The notes under the pieces: generated by a model | Told to the model about the DNA's origin: nothing | What the model saw: only the letters and a program-made list of their open reading frames with translations | Databases searched by the model: none | Position numbers and translations under genes: made by a program | Source of the DNA: Deroplatys truncata | Taxonomy: Eukaryota > Arthropoda > Insecta > Mantodea > Mantidae | Assembly: GCA_030765065.1 (NCBI GenBank) | Contig: CM060984.1 | Location: 2,840,325-2,904,324 of the forward strand | Length of the DNA stretch: 64,000 nucleotides | Direction of reading: 5' to 3' | Shown: one piece after another, positions 40,491-51,410 of the stretch | Position numbering within the stretch: the stretch's first letter is position 1 | Layout of the letters: every line of letters starts with the position of its first letter

Positions 40491-42809
40491 TGTGCTGATA
40501 GCTGCAAAATTGTAAAGATTTACAGGATTTCCTGCGTACCTTCTGTCACACACTTTTCTTTATATCTCTATGTTTGCCCGCGTCTAGTCCGTTCGCTTGC
40601 TACTTCCATGGAGATTGGTGTGGAGAACTTGATTGTCTGGCTACGTGCCGAGTGAGACCGGTTCTCTAGTGGCAGTCGAAGTCGGCGGTTGAGCGAAGTG
40701 AGATGGGAGACCTGCTTTCCATGTTTGTGCAAGTGAGGTGGAAAACGACATAATTATTTCGGCCTTTTGTCTGCTAGATTGTGTCTGACATTTCGTTCTG
40801 CAGTAGGCCATTTTAATTGTGAAGATAACTCTACTTCTGCAGGGAATTTTTTCTAAAGGTAGGAAATTGTTTTTGCAGCTAACCCTATTTGATTTGAATA
40901 GTGTGAGCGGGCTGTTTTATAATTGCTGTTAAAGCTAAACCATGAAAAATGGTGTTCGTGATTGGCTGAGGGTATGCTGGTCATAAAGCAAATTTACGAC
41001 TTGTGATGGTGCTTTGCTGGTAAAGTTTCCAGGTTTTGTGGATTCAAGCCCTGCTAGTATTTTTTTATTCGTAGCAACTGAAAGGCTGGTTAAATATAAA
41101 TGTGTTGCTGGGTTTTCCAGAATTTGTGAAATTGGGTAATTTCGTCTGTTGTCTAAATGATGTGTAAATCGGGGAATAAAGTTTAAAATTTTATGCTGCC
41201 ATATAAAGATAATTGGGTTTGTCTTCCAAGTCACCTGTTTTTGAATTTTCTAAACCGACGAATAAGTGTGATTGAAATGTACTAGGCGTTTCCCCATTTC
41301 ACTGTAACAACACGCTAGATAGTTCAGATTTTCTTTGTGATTTGTCGTACTTACGCTTTGAATTTTGATAGTTTGGACATACTACTTTGTGCTCATGAGG
41401 AAGTGCATACTTAATTCTTTGGGATATTGTGGAATTCATTTCTGGCATTTCAAAATTTCGTCATATGTTAGGGCTAATGTAAAGAGTTTGTATCACATTG
41501 TAGACATTGCCCAATTAGCCTCTGTCTCTCAAAGGTTTAGTTGTTATAATTGTAAAACCTTTTCATAGGTAATTCCGTTGTGCTTGCGCTGTATGTGTAC
41601 AGATTATTTTTCCATTGGGGATAGTTTCAAAATTTATAGTTTGAAATTAGATTCCTTCTGAAGTTTATGAAAGGTTTTCCTGAAGGTCTTATCGCCCCTT
41701 AAGTGTGCTTATGGCCTGTACTGGCTTTATTTTGGGAAATACTCTATTTCTTATGAAAGTTCTTTGGTATATCCTAACTCTATTGTGATAAAACCTTTTG
41801 CTAATTAGATGTATTTTGGGGGGCAGGTGTAAGGCAAATTTAACTGCATTACTATTACTGTGATAATTTTTGCTCACTTATTTTCCTTTATTGGTTTTGG
41901 CTTGCATGTTTAATGGTAAAACTTAGTGGTTTCAGGTTTGCATTGGCCAGCTAATTTCACTTTAGGTTTTGTTATATAGTTCATGCAGTTATTTGTTTTC
42001 GCCTTTCAGAAATTATGATAAAAATTTTGTTTGTAGTTTATTTCAATTTCTTTCCTCTTTAATGCTACAGTAATTTTTTTTCTTGGATAACTTTAATACA
42101 GGTAATTGTTTTAGTTTACCCTTGCCCCAACTGTGCTTTACTATTACAGTTGGTTTTTATAATATTGTTTAAGCCAACCTGAAACAAACTAAAGTTTGGA
42201 TTTCGTATTGAAAACTGTGTCTGTCACTGAGCCTTGATTCAATATTATTCAATATATTGGCTATTTTAATTCGCTTTTTGCCTTTGATTGCTTTCAATTA
42301 ATGCTATTGCTTTATTACACTTAGTTTTATTTTTCAATTTTGCATTATTTTCATATTATACAACCTTTTGTTTTTTTTTCTCTTGTTCACATAAATTTAA
42401 CATTTATTGTTAATGACATCTTAAGTGCCCTTGCCTGTTTGTAATTACATTTTCTTAATGCTAATATATTGTGTGTTTTTGGACAGCTGATATTGTGCAT
42501 TTGTTGCTCAACAGGATTTGTGGTCTAGTAGATGGTTTGGGGGGAAATAAAGTCATTTGAAATTTATACGTTTGTTCTCTTCTCTTATTGTTCTAAGTTC
42601 TTTTAGTAAGCGGGCATAAGTTATTATAGGTATTCCCTAGTCCTACCGTTTACTCAGTGTTAGCGTCCAAACCTTTTTGGCATCCGTTAGGGCTTCCCTT
42701 TTCGTTTGCCGGGACTCCAAGAAGGGAACGTATTTCTACACGGCAGCAGGGATCGGGTGGTTCAAAATTAGGGAACGTTGTTTCCTTGAGCCCTCGTATC
42801 CATTGCAAA
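40491..42809 (+). repeat. Apparent 5' LTR of the gypsy element, about 2.3 kb
   Basis: It starts with TGTGCTG at the satellite junction and ends just before the primer binding site. Only its last 480 bp is confirmed by a second copy (46,938-47,401). The first 1.8 kb is AT-rich, has no coding signal I recognise, and has no partner because the 3' LTR is truncated. An AATAAA at 42,546-42,551, conserved in the downstream copy, is a likely polyadenylation signal. The alternative is a shorter LTR preceded by an unrelated insertion; the direct satellite junction at 40,491 argues for one element. Confidence 0.65.
42546..42551 (+). promoter_or_regulatory. Candidate LTR polyadenylation signal
   Basis: AATAAA in the 3' part of the LTR, in the conserved context GGGGAAATAAAGTCATTTG. 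The same hexamer and context are in the 3' LTR at 47,144-47,149. Confidence 0.5.
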
Positions 42810-42811
42810 AT

Positions 42812-42830
42812 TTGTAGCAGAGCGTGGTTA
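42812..42830 (+). other. Candidate primer binding site (initiator tRNA-Met type)
   Basis: TTGTAGCAGAGCGTGGTTA lies directly after the LTR end. The 3' end of insect initiator methionine tRNA predicts a primer site beginning TGGTAGCAGAGC. The first twelve bases match at all but one position. The match and its place just inside the LTR support this role; the tRNA sequence is recalled, not searched. Confidence 0.55.
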
Positions 42831-42960
42831 TATTACGTTCTGTAGGTGATTATAGTACCTTTAGTAGGGATCTTGGAATTGTCTGGGTGGTTTGGAGGCG
42901 CTCTCATATGTTCACTAGCTTACTATTTCTTTTCTGAGTTTTCTAAGCAACAGAGTTGTA

Positions 42961-44166
42961 ATGGCTGTTCCAGTAATGAATTATGATAGATTGCGAAAGA
43001 GTGAGTTATGGCTTGAGATAGTTGTTCGAGAGGGCCAGTGTGCGGCTTCTACTGAGATATCTACGATGATAGAAATCTTCCGCCAGATCAAGGACGCACC
43101 GTTGATAAAGGTATCAACTGATCACCCTATAATTACTAACTGTGAGGCAAATTGCTCTGTAGCTTTTTGTGAGATACAAGATAGCCTGAACGTGATGCTG
43201 TTCCTTCTAGAGCACAACTTGTGCGCTTCCAAGTTCGCATTAGGCATTATTTGATCTATTTGGACTACGTTATTGGCAGATTCCCTGATTTAAGCTCGCG
43301 ATTGTCTTTGCAGAAGCTGAGAACGCAAATTTCCGCATTGGCCTCTAAGGTGGAAGATTATTTTTCAGCAAGCCAGTCTGATGGTGGCCTCCCCCCGGTG
43401 ACGTCTCAAAATGTTCAAAGGTGTGAGCACCTTTAGAAATGAATTCAGCTTTTCGCCCGCTTAGGCTTGTTCAAATGGTGGAAGATAGGCTTCTGGTTGA
43501 TGTTGTGGATGTTACATCAGCTTTGGATGGGTTTCTTTAATGGCAAAACGTCTTGCCGTGCCCTCTAATCAAGTTGTAGAGTTAAGCTATCCGGCATTGC
43601 CCTAAACTTGCTGAACCGTTGTACTCGTTGTACCGAACCGATAACCAGTTTCCACTTGCCTCTTTTAGACATGTTTATTCCGCGTAGGGAGTGTGCTTGG
43701 ACTATGCAAGATATATAGTTTTGACCCCAGGGCCTAACTGAGTCATTTCCAGAATATCTTACGCGAGTTAAAGATATTGCTTTAGTGTTAGTGTTACCTA
43801 ATAGTGAAAGGGAAATATGTGATGTCATATTGTCAGGACTTAATCCCGTTGTAAGATCGGCTTTGGTTTTTGGTCCTCGCCCTACGGATTTTCTGCACTC
43901 GAACAGCTTATTCTCAGGTTGAATGAGACCATGTTAACTGATTGTGCTAGATTGCCTGGAGATTCGGTTTTACCAGTGGTTACTAATTCTCAGTTACAGC
44001 CGTCTTCATCATCCAACCTTGTGCCGCAGGCTTTCGCTTACAATGCTGTAAAATGTTTTCAATGTGGCCAAATAGGTGATGTCCGTCGAGTCTATCCTAA
44101 GAAGAGATCATCAGATAAGAATGTCCACCAATTTAATCGTAATTTAAGACCTCCTAGGCCATTATG
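42961..44166 (+). pseudogene. gag: gypsy gag remnant
   Basis: An open frame begins at ATG 42,961 (97 codons), shifts frame near 43,240 (to 43,436), then breaks up. The segment 43,741-43,880 reads like a capsid C-terminal region (ESFPEYLTRVKDI, then SGLNPVVRSALVF), which fits the Retrotrans_gag pattern. Another frameshift near 43,890 leads to a Ser/Pro/Gln-rich linker. A nucleocapsid zinc knuckle follows at 44,054-44,095: CFQCGQIGDVRRVY. The family pattern is C-x2-C-x4-H-x4-C; here the histidine is Asp and the last cysteine is Tyr, so zinc binding should be lost. At least two frameshifts and a damaged knuckle make it non-functional. Confidence 0.72.
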
Positions 44167-44199
44167 ACGCCAGAAGGTTCGAGGGACAATTTGCATCTC

Positions 44200-45640
44200 T
44201 CACCGTATAAAGGGCTTGCCTTTTTTGGTAAACCCTTGGTTGGAATTACGATTGAGAAACTGTATCTCCTAGTATTGTTAGATTCAGTTTCTTTAATTCA
44301 ACAGGAATGGTTTTATGAGAATCTACCCCGCATGACTTCACGGGTTCAATCTTTGATGTTCTATGCTTGATGGTGAACGGACATGTCTTCCAAGTTTCAC
44401 AAAGTGCACAGTGTACCATACGGTTTCTGCATTTTACATGGAAACATACTTTGTTCATTGTACCTGGGCTTCCATATTGTTGTGTTTTAGGGGCAGACTT
44501 TATGTCTAGAACCGGTATGTGTCTGGAGTTTGCCAATAAGTAATTGGGATTTCATTTTGCTCGGCATATAAGGTACAAGTTTGGCAGGGACTTTCAACCT
44601 AGTAAAGTTACTCTTCAATTGGGCGATATTAATCTCGTTACTGAGAATAAATCTTGCTTTTCGCTTTCTCATTTATCCTCCGATCACGCTAAACAGATAG
44701 AAACTTTAGTGCAAGATTTCAGCCTTTGTTTTTTGATACCTTGGGAGTTACTAATCTTGTCGAATATGATGTACATCTAACTGATTCGTCTCCGGTTAAG
44801 TTATCCCCTTATAAACTTACCCCGCCCAAGATGGCAGTATTGAAGGAAAATATTCTGGAGATGCTCGATCATGGGATTATTCGGCCGTCCATATCGAATT
44901 ACAGTAGCCCCATCTTTTTAGTACCAAAGGGTGAGGTCGATTTTATACATGTTGTCGATTATCGGCTGTTAAACAAACAGATTCGTATTGAAAGTACTCC
45001 TTTGCTTGATCTTCATACTGCAGCGAATCACTTTGGGAAGGCACGCGTATTTACTACACTAGATTTAAATCAAGCTTACTATCACATCCCGTTTTCAGAG
45101 AAGTCAAAGCACCTTACTGCCTTCGCTACGTCCTGGCGTCTTTACAAATTTAATCGTGTCCCTTTTGGGCTTGCTACGGGCGCCCAAGTCCTTACTTGTC
45201 TTCTAGATAACGTATTTCCTGATTTAAAGTTTAAATACTTGTATCACTATTTGGATAACCTGGTTATTTATTCCGAGGATTTTGATTCGCATATTGAGCA
45301 TCTAAGAGAGGTTTTCTCTCGTTTACAGCGGGCTAGGTTGTCCATTAAACGTTCTAAGGTTAGTTTCGCCACTTCACAAATATCGTTTCTAGGTCATATT
45401 GTATCACCAGCTGGTATTATTATAGATCCGGATCGCACAAAGGCATTAAGAAATTTTCTTCCTCCTCGAAATAAGCGTGAAGTTGCTCGTTTCCTGGGAA
45501 CGGTTAACTTCTTTTCCAAATTTATACCAAATTTTTCGGCTTGTGCTGAACCACTTAATAGGCTAAGGCGTAAAGGCGTGGGTTTTCACTGGGGAGCGGA
45601 ACAACAACATGCCTTTCTTGAAATAATAGAGTTGATTTTA
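44200..45640 (+). pseudogene. pol: gypsy pol remnant: protease and reverse transcriptase
   Basis: A protease-like segment (LVLLDSVSLI, about 44,268-44,297) lies in the 44,164-44,370 frame; the aspartic protease motif D[ST]G is reduced to DSV. After a frame break the reverse transcriptase runs from 44,726 to 45,655 (309 codons). It shows HGIIRPSISNYSSPIFLVPK, FTTLDLNQAYYHI (catalytic D113), VPFGLATGAQ, the active-site box at residues 175-178 (45,248-45,259), FLGHIVS and the thumb/connection FLGTVNFFSKFIPNFS. The active-site box reads YLDN where the family has YxDD, so one catalytic aspartate is missing. The 309-codon frame is the best-preserved part of the element. A frameshift near 45,640 leads into RNase H. 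Confidence 0.88.
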
Positions 45641-46136
45641 ACCCGCCACTCTTAGCGTTTCCCGATTTTGAGGTTCCATTTGTTTTGCAGACTGATGCTA
45701 GTGCATATGCTGTTGCCGCTGTGCTGTTGCAGCAATTTCCGAAGGCAGACGGCCTGTTTATTACTGTTCTCGTACTCTTTCAATGCATGAGCGGAAATTT
45801 TCTACTTATGAATTAGAAACGTTGGTTGTTCTTTTTGGTTTAGAAAAATATAAGGCGTATTTAGAGCATGTTCACTTTTTCCTGAAGTGTGACAACCAAG
45901 CATTGGCTTGGGCCTTAGCCGTTCCTCGCAAAACGGGACGTCTCGCCGGATGGGGAGCCCGCATCGGAGAATTTAAATTTACCGCTTCATTTATCAAGGG
46001 TACCGAGAGTTGTATTGCCGATGCCTTTACATGTGTATTCTCTGAACCTATTCAAGAATGCTCGAAGGTGAATAATGTTGATTCCTCTACTTCTGATATA
46101 AAGTTTGAGGCTTTTCCTGATATGTTCAGAGCTTGA
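45641..46136 (+). pseudogene. pol: gypsy pol remnant: RNase H
   Basis: After the frameshift at about 45,640 the sequence continues with PDFEVPFVLQTDASAYAVAA (about 45,660-45,720), whose TDAS holds the first RNase H acidic residue. Another frame change leads into an open frame at 45,783-46,136 with FSTYELETLVVLFGLEKYKA, LKCDNQALAW and CIADAFTCV, matching the STYE, TDHxAL and N.vADALSR positions of gypsy RNase H. Two frames are needed to read the domain. Confidence 0.85.
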
Positions 46137-46165
46137 ACTTTCGGATCAACATCTTGGGCCTATAA

Positions 46166-46937
46166 TTGAACAACTCCATCAGGGGATTTCTGTTCCTGAT
46201 CATAAGATGGCTAGAACAAGTTCTCATCGTAGTCCCCAGGCTAGCTGTTCCTAAGGTTTTGAAATATGTCCATGATTCACCTTTTGGTGGTCATCTAGGT
46301 ATTCCTAATCCGAGCTATAAGATTCGCCAACAGTTCATGGACCTCGACATTAAAAGACATGTGAAGGCCTGTCGCGTTTGTGCGCTATTGAAGCATGCGC
46401 AGGCCATGAATTTGGGTAACCTCGCATCGCAAGTTCCTATGGAAAAACTATTTATTGATTTCATAGGGCCGATTCCACGTTTTGTACATGGCCTTAGTTG
46501 TTACCGATGCCTTTACTAAATTTGTGTGTATTTCTCATCTTGTTGTTGCTACGGCATGTTTAGCGATTCGGGAGTTAAGTGCTATATTTGGATCCTTTGG
46601 TGCCCCACGTTATTTAGCTTCTGATAATGGCTCAAAATTTAAATCCCGTTTATTCAGGTCTTTTTGCTTTGATTGGGGTGTTACACATTTTACCACAACT
46701 CCGTATTATCCCAATCCTTCGCTAGCGGAACGTGTTAACCGGAACCTTAAATCTGCCTTCCATTATCAACATTATTCTGGTTAGGATACCTATCTCAAGC
46801 AGCTTCCATTTGCCTTTAATTCCGCTAGGCATGCGGCCCACAAGACTACACAGCCGTCTTCTCCTTAAGCGAAAAAGTGGGCTCTAAATGATTTGTTGCC
46901 GATGGCTAACTCCCACGACATTATTAGATTGGCAGGC
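46166..46937 (+). pseudogene. pol: gypsy pol remnant: integrase, truncated
   Basis: The N-terminal zinc domain is intact in the 46,166-46,519 frame: H36 and H43 (VHDSPFGGHLG) with C69 and C72 (CRVC). The catalytic core starts with LFIDFIGP (D98). A frameshift moves the reading to 46,482-46,784, which has VVTDAFTKF, SDNGSKF (D48) and PSLAERVNR (E83), the second acidic residue and glutamate of the D,D-35-E triad. A stop at about 46,782 and another near 46,866 follow. The C-terminal part, the polypurine tract and the start of the 3' LTR are gone: sequence jumps at 46,937 straight into the middle of the LTR. Confidence 0.86.
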
Positions 46938-47401
46938 TGCATTATTTTCATATTTAAACAACCTTTTGTTTCTTTTTCTCTTGTTCAAATAAATTTAAAA
47001 TTTATTGTTAATGACAGCTTAAGAGCACTTGCCTTTTTATAATTACATTTTCTTAATGCTAATATATTGTGTGTTTTTGGACAGCTAATATCGTACATTT
47101 GTTGCTCAACAGGATTTGTGGTCTAGTAGATGTTTTTTGGGGAAATAAAGTCATTTGAAATTTATACGTTTGTTCTCTTCTCTTATTGTTCTTTTAGTAA
47201 GCGGGCATCAGTAATTCAAGGTATTCCCTAGTCCTACCGTTTATTCAGTGTTAGCCTCCAAACCTTTTTGGCATCCATTAGGGCTTCCCTTTTCGTTTGC
47301 CGGGATTCCAAGAACGGAACGTATTTCGTACACTGCAGCAGGGATCGGTTGGTTCAAAATTAGGGAACGTTGTTTACTGGAGCCCTCGTATGCATTGAAC
47401 A
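46938..47401 (+). repeat. Truncated 3' LTR of the gypsy element
   Basis: These 464 bases align with about 42,330-42,809, from GCATTATTTTCATATT to the ATTG near the LTR end. There are many substitutions and a few small gaps (an AAGTT missing near 47,190, for example). Only the last fifth of the LTR remains, so a deletion removed the integrase end, polypurine tract and about 1.8 kb of LTR together. The divergence of the two copies shows the insertion is not recent. Confidence 0.88.
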
Positions 47402-48956
47402 AAGGCACGATAGAATAGGATATATAGTAGAGAGTGACTCTGCGATCCATGGGGGATATTTTATGACTACTACCTCACGAAGAGAGGAACCACATGGGAC
47501 TATAATATATAGTACAGAGAGAATCTGCAACCTATGGGGGATATTTTATAGCTACTACCTCAGGAGAGAGGAACCAAGAGGGACTTAAGTATATATAGTA
47601 GAGAGTGACTCTGCGATCTATGGGGGATATTTTATGACTACTAGCTCACGAGAGAGGAACCACAAGGGACTTAAGTATATATAGTAGCGAGTGACTCTGC
47701 GATCTATGGGGGATATTTTATGGCTACTACCTAACGAGAGAGGAACCACAAGGGACTTAAGTATATATAGTAGAGACTGACTGTGCGAACTATGGGGGAT
47801 TTTTATGGCTACTACCTAACGAGAGAGGAACCATAAGGGACTTAAGTATATATAACAGAGAGAATCTGCGACCTATGGGGGATATTTTATGGCTACTACC
47901 TCACGAGAGAGGAACCACAAGGGACTTAAGTATATATAGTAGAGAGAATCTGCAACCTATGGGGGATATTTTATGATTACTACCTCAGGAGAGAGGAACC
48001 ACAAGGAACTATAGTATATATAGTAGAGAGTGACTCTGCGATCTAGGGGGTATATTCTATGATTACTACCTCAGGAGAGAGGAACCACAAAGGACTATTG
48101 TATATATAGCAAAGAGAGAATCTGCGACCTATGGAGGATATCTTATGACTACTACCTCAGGAGAAAGGAACCACAAGGGACTATAGGATATATAGTAGAG
48201 AGTGACTCTGTGACCTATGGGGGATATTTTATGACTACTACCTCAGGAGAGAGGAACCACAAGGGACTATAGTATATATAGTAGGATGAGATTCTGCCAA
48301 CTATGGGGGATATTTTATGACTACTACCTCAGGAGAGAGGACCCACCAGGGACCATAGTATATATAGTAGAGGGAGAATCTGCGACCTATGGGGGATATC
48401 TTATGACTACTACCTCAGGAGAGAGGAACCACAAGGGACTATAGGATATATAGTAAAGAGTGACTCTGCGACCTATGGAGGATATTTTATGTCTACTACC
48501 TCAGGAGAGCGGAACCACAAGGGACTATAGCATATATAGTAGAGAGAGAGTCTGCGACCTATGGGGGATATTTTATGACTACTACCTCAGGAGAAAGGAT
48601 ACACAAGGGACTATAGGATATACAGTAGAAAGTGAATCTGCGACCTATGGGGGATATTTTATGACTACTAGCTCAGGAGAGAGGAACCACAAGGGAATAG
48701 AGTTTATATATAAGAGAGAGAATCTTTGACCTATGGCGGATATTTTATGACTACTACCTCAGGAGAGAGGAACCACAAGGGACTATACTATATATAGTAG
48801 AGAGTGACTCTGCGATCTATGGAGGATATTTTATGACTACTACCTCACGAAAGAGGAACCACAAGGGACTATAGTATATGTAGTAGAGAGTTACTCTGCG
48901 ACCTATGGGGGATATTTTATGGCTACTACCTCAGGAGAGAGGAACCACAAGGGACC

Positions 48957-48959
<3 letters not shown>

Positions 48960-49000
<41 letters not shown>
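48960..49000. repeat. (TA)n microsatellite inside an 86-bp monomer
   Basis: About 41 bp of perfect TA repeat between GGGACCTAA and GTAGAGAGTAACTCTGCG, in the place normally held by GTATATATAG. Confidence 0.97.
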
Positions 49001-49003
<3 letters not shown>

Positions 49004-49495
49004 GAGAGTAACTCTGCGATACTTGGGGGATATTTTATGACCACTACCTCACGAGAGAGGAACCACAAGAGACTATAGTATATATAGTAGAGAGAATCTG
49101 AGACACATGGGGGATATATTATGGCTGCTACCTCAGGAGAGAGGAACCACAAAGGACTATAGTATATATCGTAGACATAGAATCTGCGATCTATGGGGGA
49201 TATTTTATGGCTACTACCTCAGGAGAGAGGAACCACAAGGGACTATAGTATATATCGTAGACAATCTGCGATCTATGCAGGATATTTTATGACTACTACC
49301 TCAGGAGAGAGGATCCACAAGGGACTTAAGTATATATAGTAGACAGAGAATCTGCGACCTATGGGGGATATTTTATGGCTACTACCTCAGGAGAGAGGAA
49401 CCACAAGGGACTATAGTATATATAGTAGAGAGAGAATCTGCGATCTATGGGGGATATTTTATGGCTACTACCTCTGGAGAGAGGAACCACAAGGG

Positions 49496-49501
<6 letters not shown>

Positions 49502-49540
<39 letters not shown>
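49502..49540. repeat. (TA)n microsatellite inside an 86-bp monomer
   Basis: About 39 bp of AT/TA repeat between GGGACTATA and GTAGAGAGAGAATCTGC, at the same monomer position as the tract at 48,960. Confidence 0.97.
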
Positions 49541-49543
<3 letters not shown>

Positions 49544-51410
49544 GAGAGAGAATCTGCATCCTATGGGAGATATTTTATGGCTACTACCTCAGGAGAGAGG
49601 AACCAGAGGGACTTAAGTATATATAGTAGAGGGAGAATCTGCGACCTATAGGGATATTTTATGACTAATACCTCAGGAGAAAGGAACCACAAGGGACTTA
49701 AGTATATATAGTGGACAGTGACTCTGCGATCTATTGGGGATATTTTATGACTACTACCTCACGAGAGAGGAACAACAAGGGACTTAAGTATATATAGTAG
49801 ATAGTGACTCTGCGAACTATGGGGGATATTTTATGGCCACTACCTCAGGAGAGACGAACCACAAGGGACTTAAGTATATATAGTATAGAGAGAATATGCA
49901 ACCTATGGGGGATATTTTATGGCTACTACCTCACGAGAGAGGAACCACAAGGGACTATAGTATATATAGAGGAGAGAGAATCTGCGATCTATGGGGGATA
50001 TTTTATGGCTACTACCTCAGGAGAGAGGAACCACAAGGGACCTAACTATATATATAGTAGAGAGTAACTCTGCGAAACATGGGGGATATTTTATGACTAC
50101 TACCTCACGAGAGAGGAACCAAAAGGGACTTAGGTATATATTGTAGAGAGAGACTCTGCGATCTATGGGGGATATTTTATGGCTACTACCTCAGGAGAGA
50201 GGAACCACAAGGGACTATAGGATATATAGTGGAGAGTTGCTCTGCGACCTATGGGGGATATTTTATGACTACCACCTCAGGAGAGAGCAACCTCAAGGGA
50301 CTATAGTATATATGGTAGAGAGAGAATCTGCCACCTATGGGGGATATTTTATGACTACTAACTCAGGAGAGCGGAAACACAAGGGACAATAGTACATAAA
50401 GTAGAAAGAGGATCTGCGACCTATGCGGGATATCTTATGACTACTACTTCAGGAGAGAGGAACCACAAGGGACTATATGATATATAGTAGAGAGTGACTC
50501 TGCGACCTTTGGGCGATATTTCATGACTACTACCTCAGGAGAGGGGAACCACAAAGGATAATAGTATATATAGTAGAGAGAGAGTCTGCGACCTATGTGG
50601 GATTTTTTATGACTACTACCTCAGGAGAGAGGATCCACAAGGGACTATATGATTTATAGTAGAGAGTGACTCTGCGATCTATGGGGGATATTTTATGACT
50701 AGTACCTCACGAGAGATAAACCACAAGGCACTATAGTATATATAGTAGAGAGTTACTCTGCGACCTATGGGGGATATTCTATGACTACTACCTCACGAGA
50801 GAGGAACAACAAGGTATTATAGTATATATAGTAGGGAGAATCTGCGACCTATGGGGGATATTTTATGGCTACTAGCTCAGGAGAGAGGAACCACAAGGGA
50901 CTATAACATATATAGTAGAGAGAGAATCTGCAACCTATGGGGGATATCTTATGACTACTACCTCCGGAGAGAGGAAACCAACAAGGGACTTAAGTATATA
51001 TAGTGGACAGTGACTCTGCGATCTATTGGGGATATTTTATGACTACTACCTCACGAGAGAGGAACAACAAGGGACTTAAGTATATATAGTAGAGAGTGAG
51101 TCTGCGACCTATGGCGGATATTTTATGGCTACTACCTCACGAGACAGGTACCACAAGGGACTATAGTATATATAGTGGAGACAGAATCTGCGATCGATGG
51201 GGGATATTTTATGACTACTACCTCACGAGAGAGGTACCACAAAGGACTTAACTATATACAGTAGAGAGAGAATCTTCGACCTATGGGGGATATCTTATGA
51301 CTACTACCTCACGAGAAAGAAACCACAAGGGACTATAGTATATATAGTAGAGAGAGAATCTGCGATCTATGGGGGATATTTTATGGCTACTACCTCAGGA
51401 GAGAGGAACC

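Larger units (their letters stand above)
40491..47401 (+). mobile_element. Decayed Ty3/gypsy LTR retrotransposon inserted in satellite
   Basis: The element contains, in order, an upstream LTR, a primer binding site, gag remnants, protease, reverse transcriptase, RNase H and integrase (the Ty3/gypsy order), and a partial downstream LTR. A 460-bp segment ending the 5' LTR (about 42,330-42,809) recurs at 46,938-47,401 with scattered differences. Satellite lies directly on both sides: the left flank ends in CCACAA before TGTGCTG, and the right flank resumes at ACAAAGGCAC. ACAA on both sides could be a 4-bp target-site duplication, but one base does not fit cleanly. Several frameshifts and lost key residues make it inactive. 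It is an old retrotransposon copy, not a working virus. Confidence 0.88.
47402..51410. repeat. 86-bp satellite subfamily
   Basis: Tandem monomers of about 86 bp with GTATATATAGTAGAGAG in place of TATAGGATATATAGTTGAGA. Between GGGACTATAG and ACTCTGCG the 91-bp form has 23 bases and this form 18, so it is a 5-bp deletion derivative. Further shared sites are CTACCTCAGGAGAGAGG and, in some monomers, GGGACTTAAGTATATATAG. Two long TA tracts interrupt it. No gene is supported; the short frames end at monomer junctions. Confidence 0.93.

Noticed and set aside
40935..41877. Short open frames in the 5' LTR region (40,935-41,234 minus, 41,365-41,568 plus, 41,689-41,877 minus)
   Set aside because: No motif, both strands, AT-rich LTR sequence; lengths expected by chance.
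43565..43828. Minus-strand frame inside the gypsy gag region (also 44,246-44,672 minus)
   Set aside because: Antisense to gag/pol remnants; no family motif.
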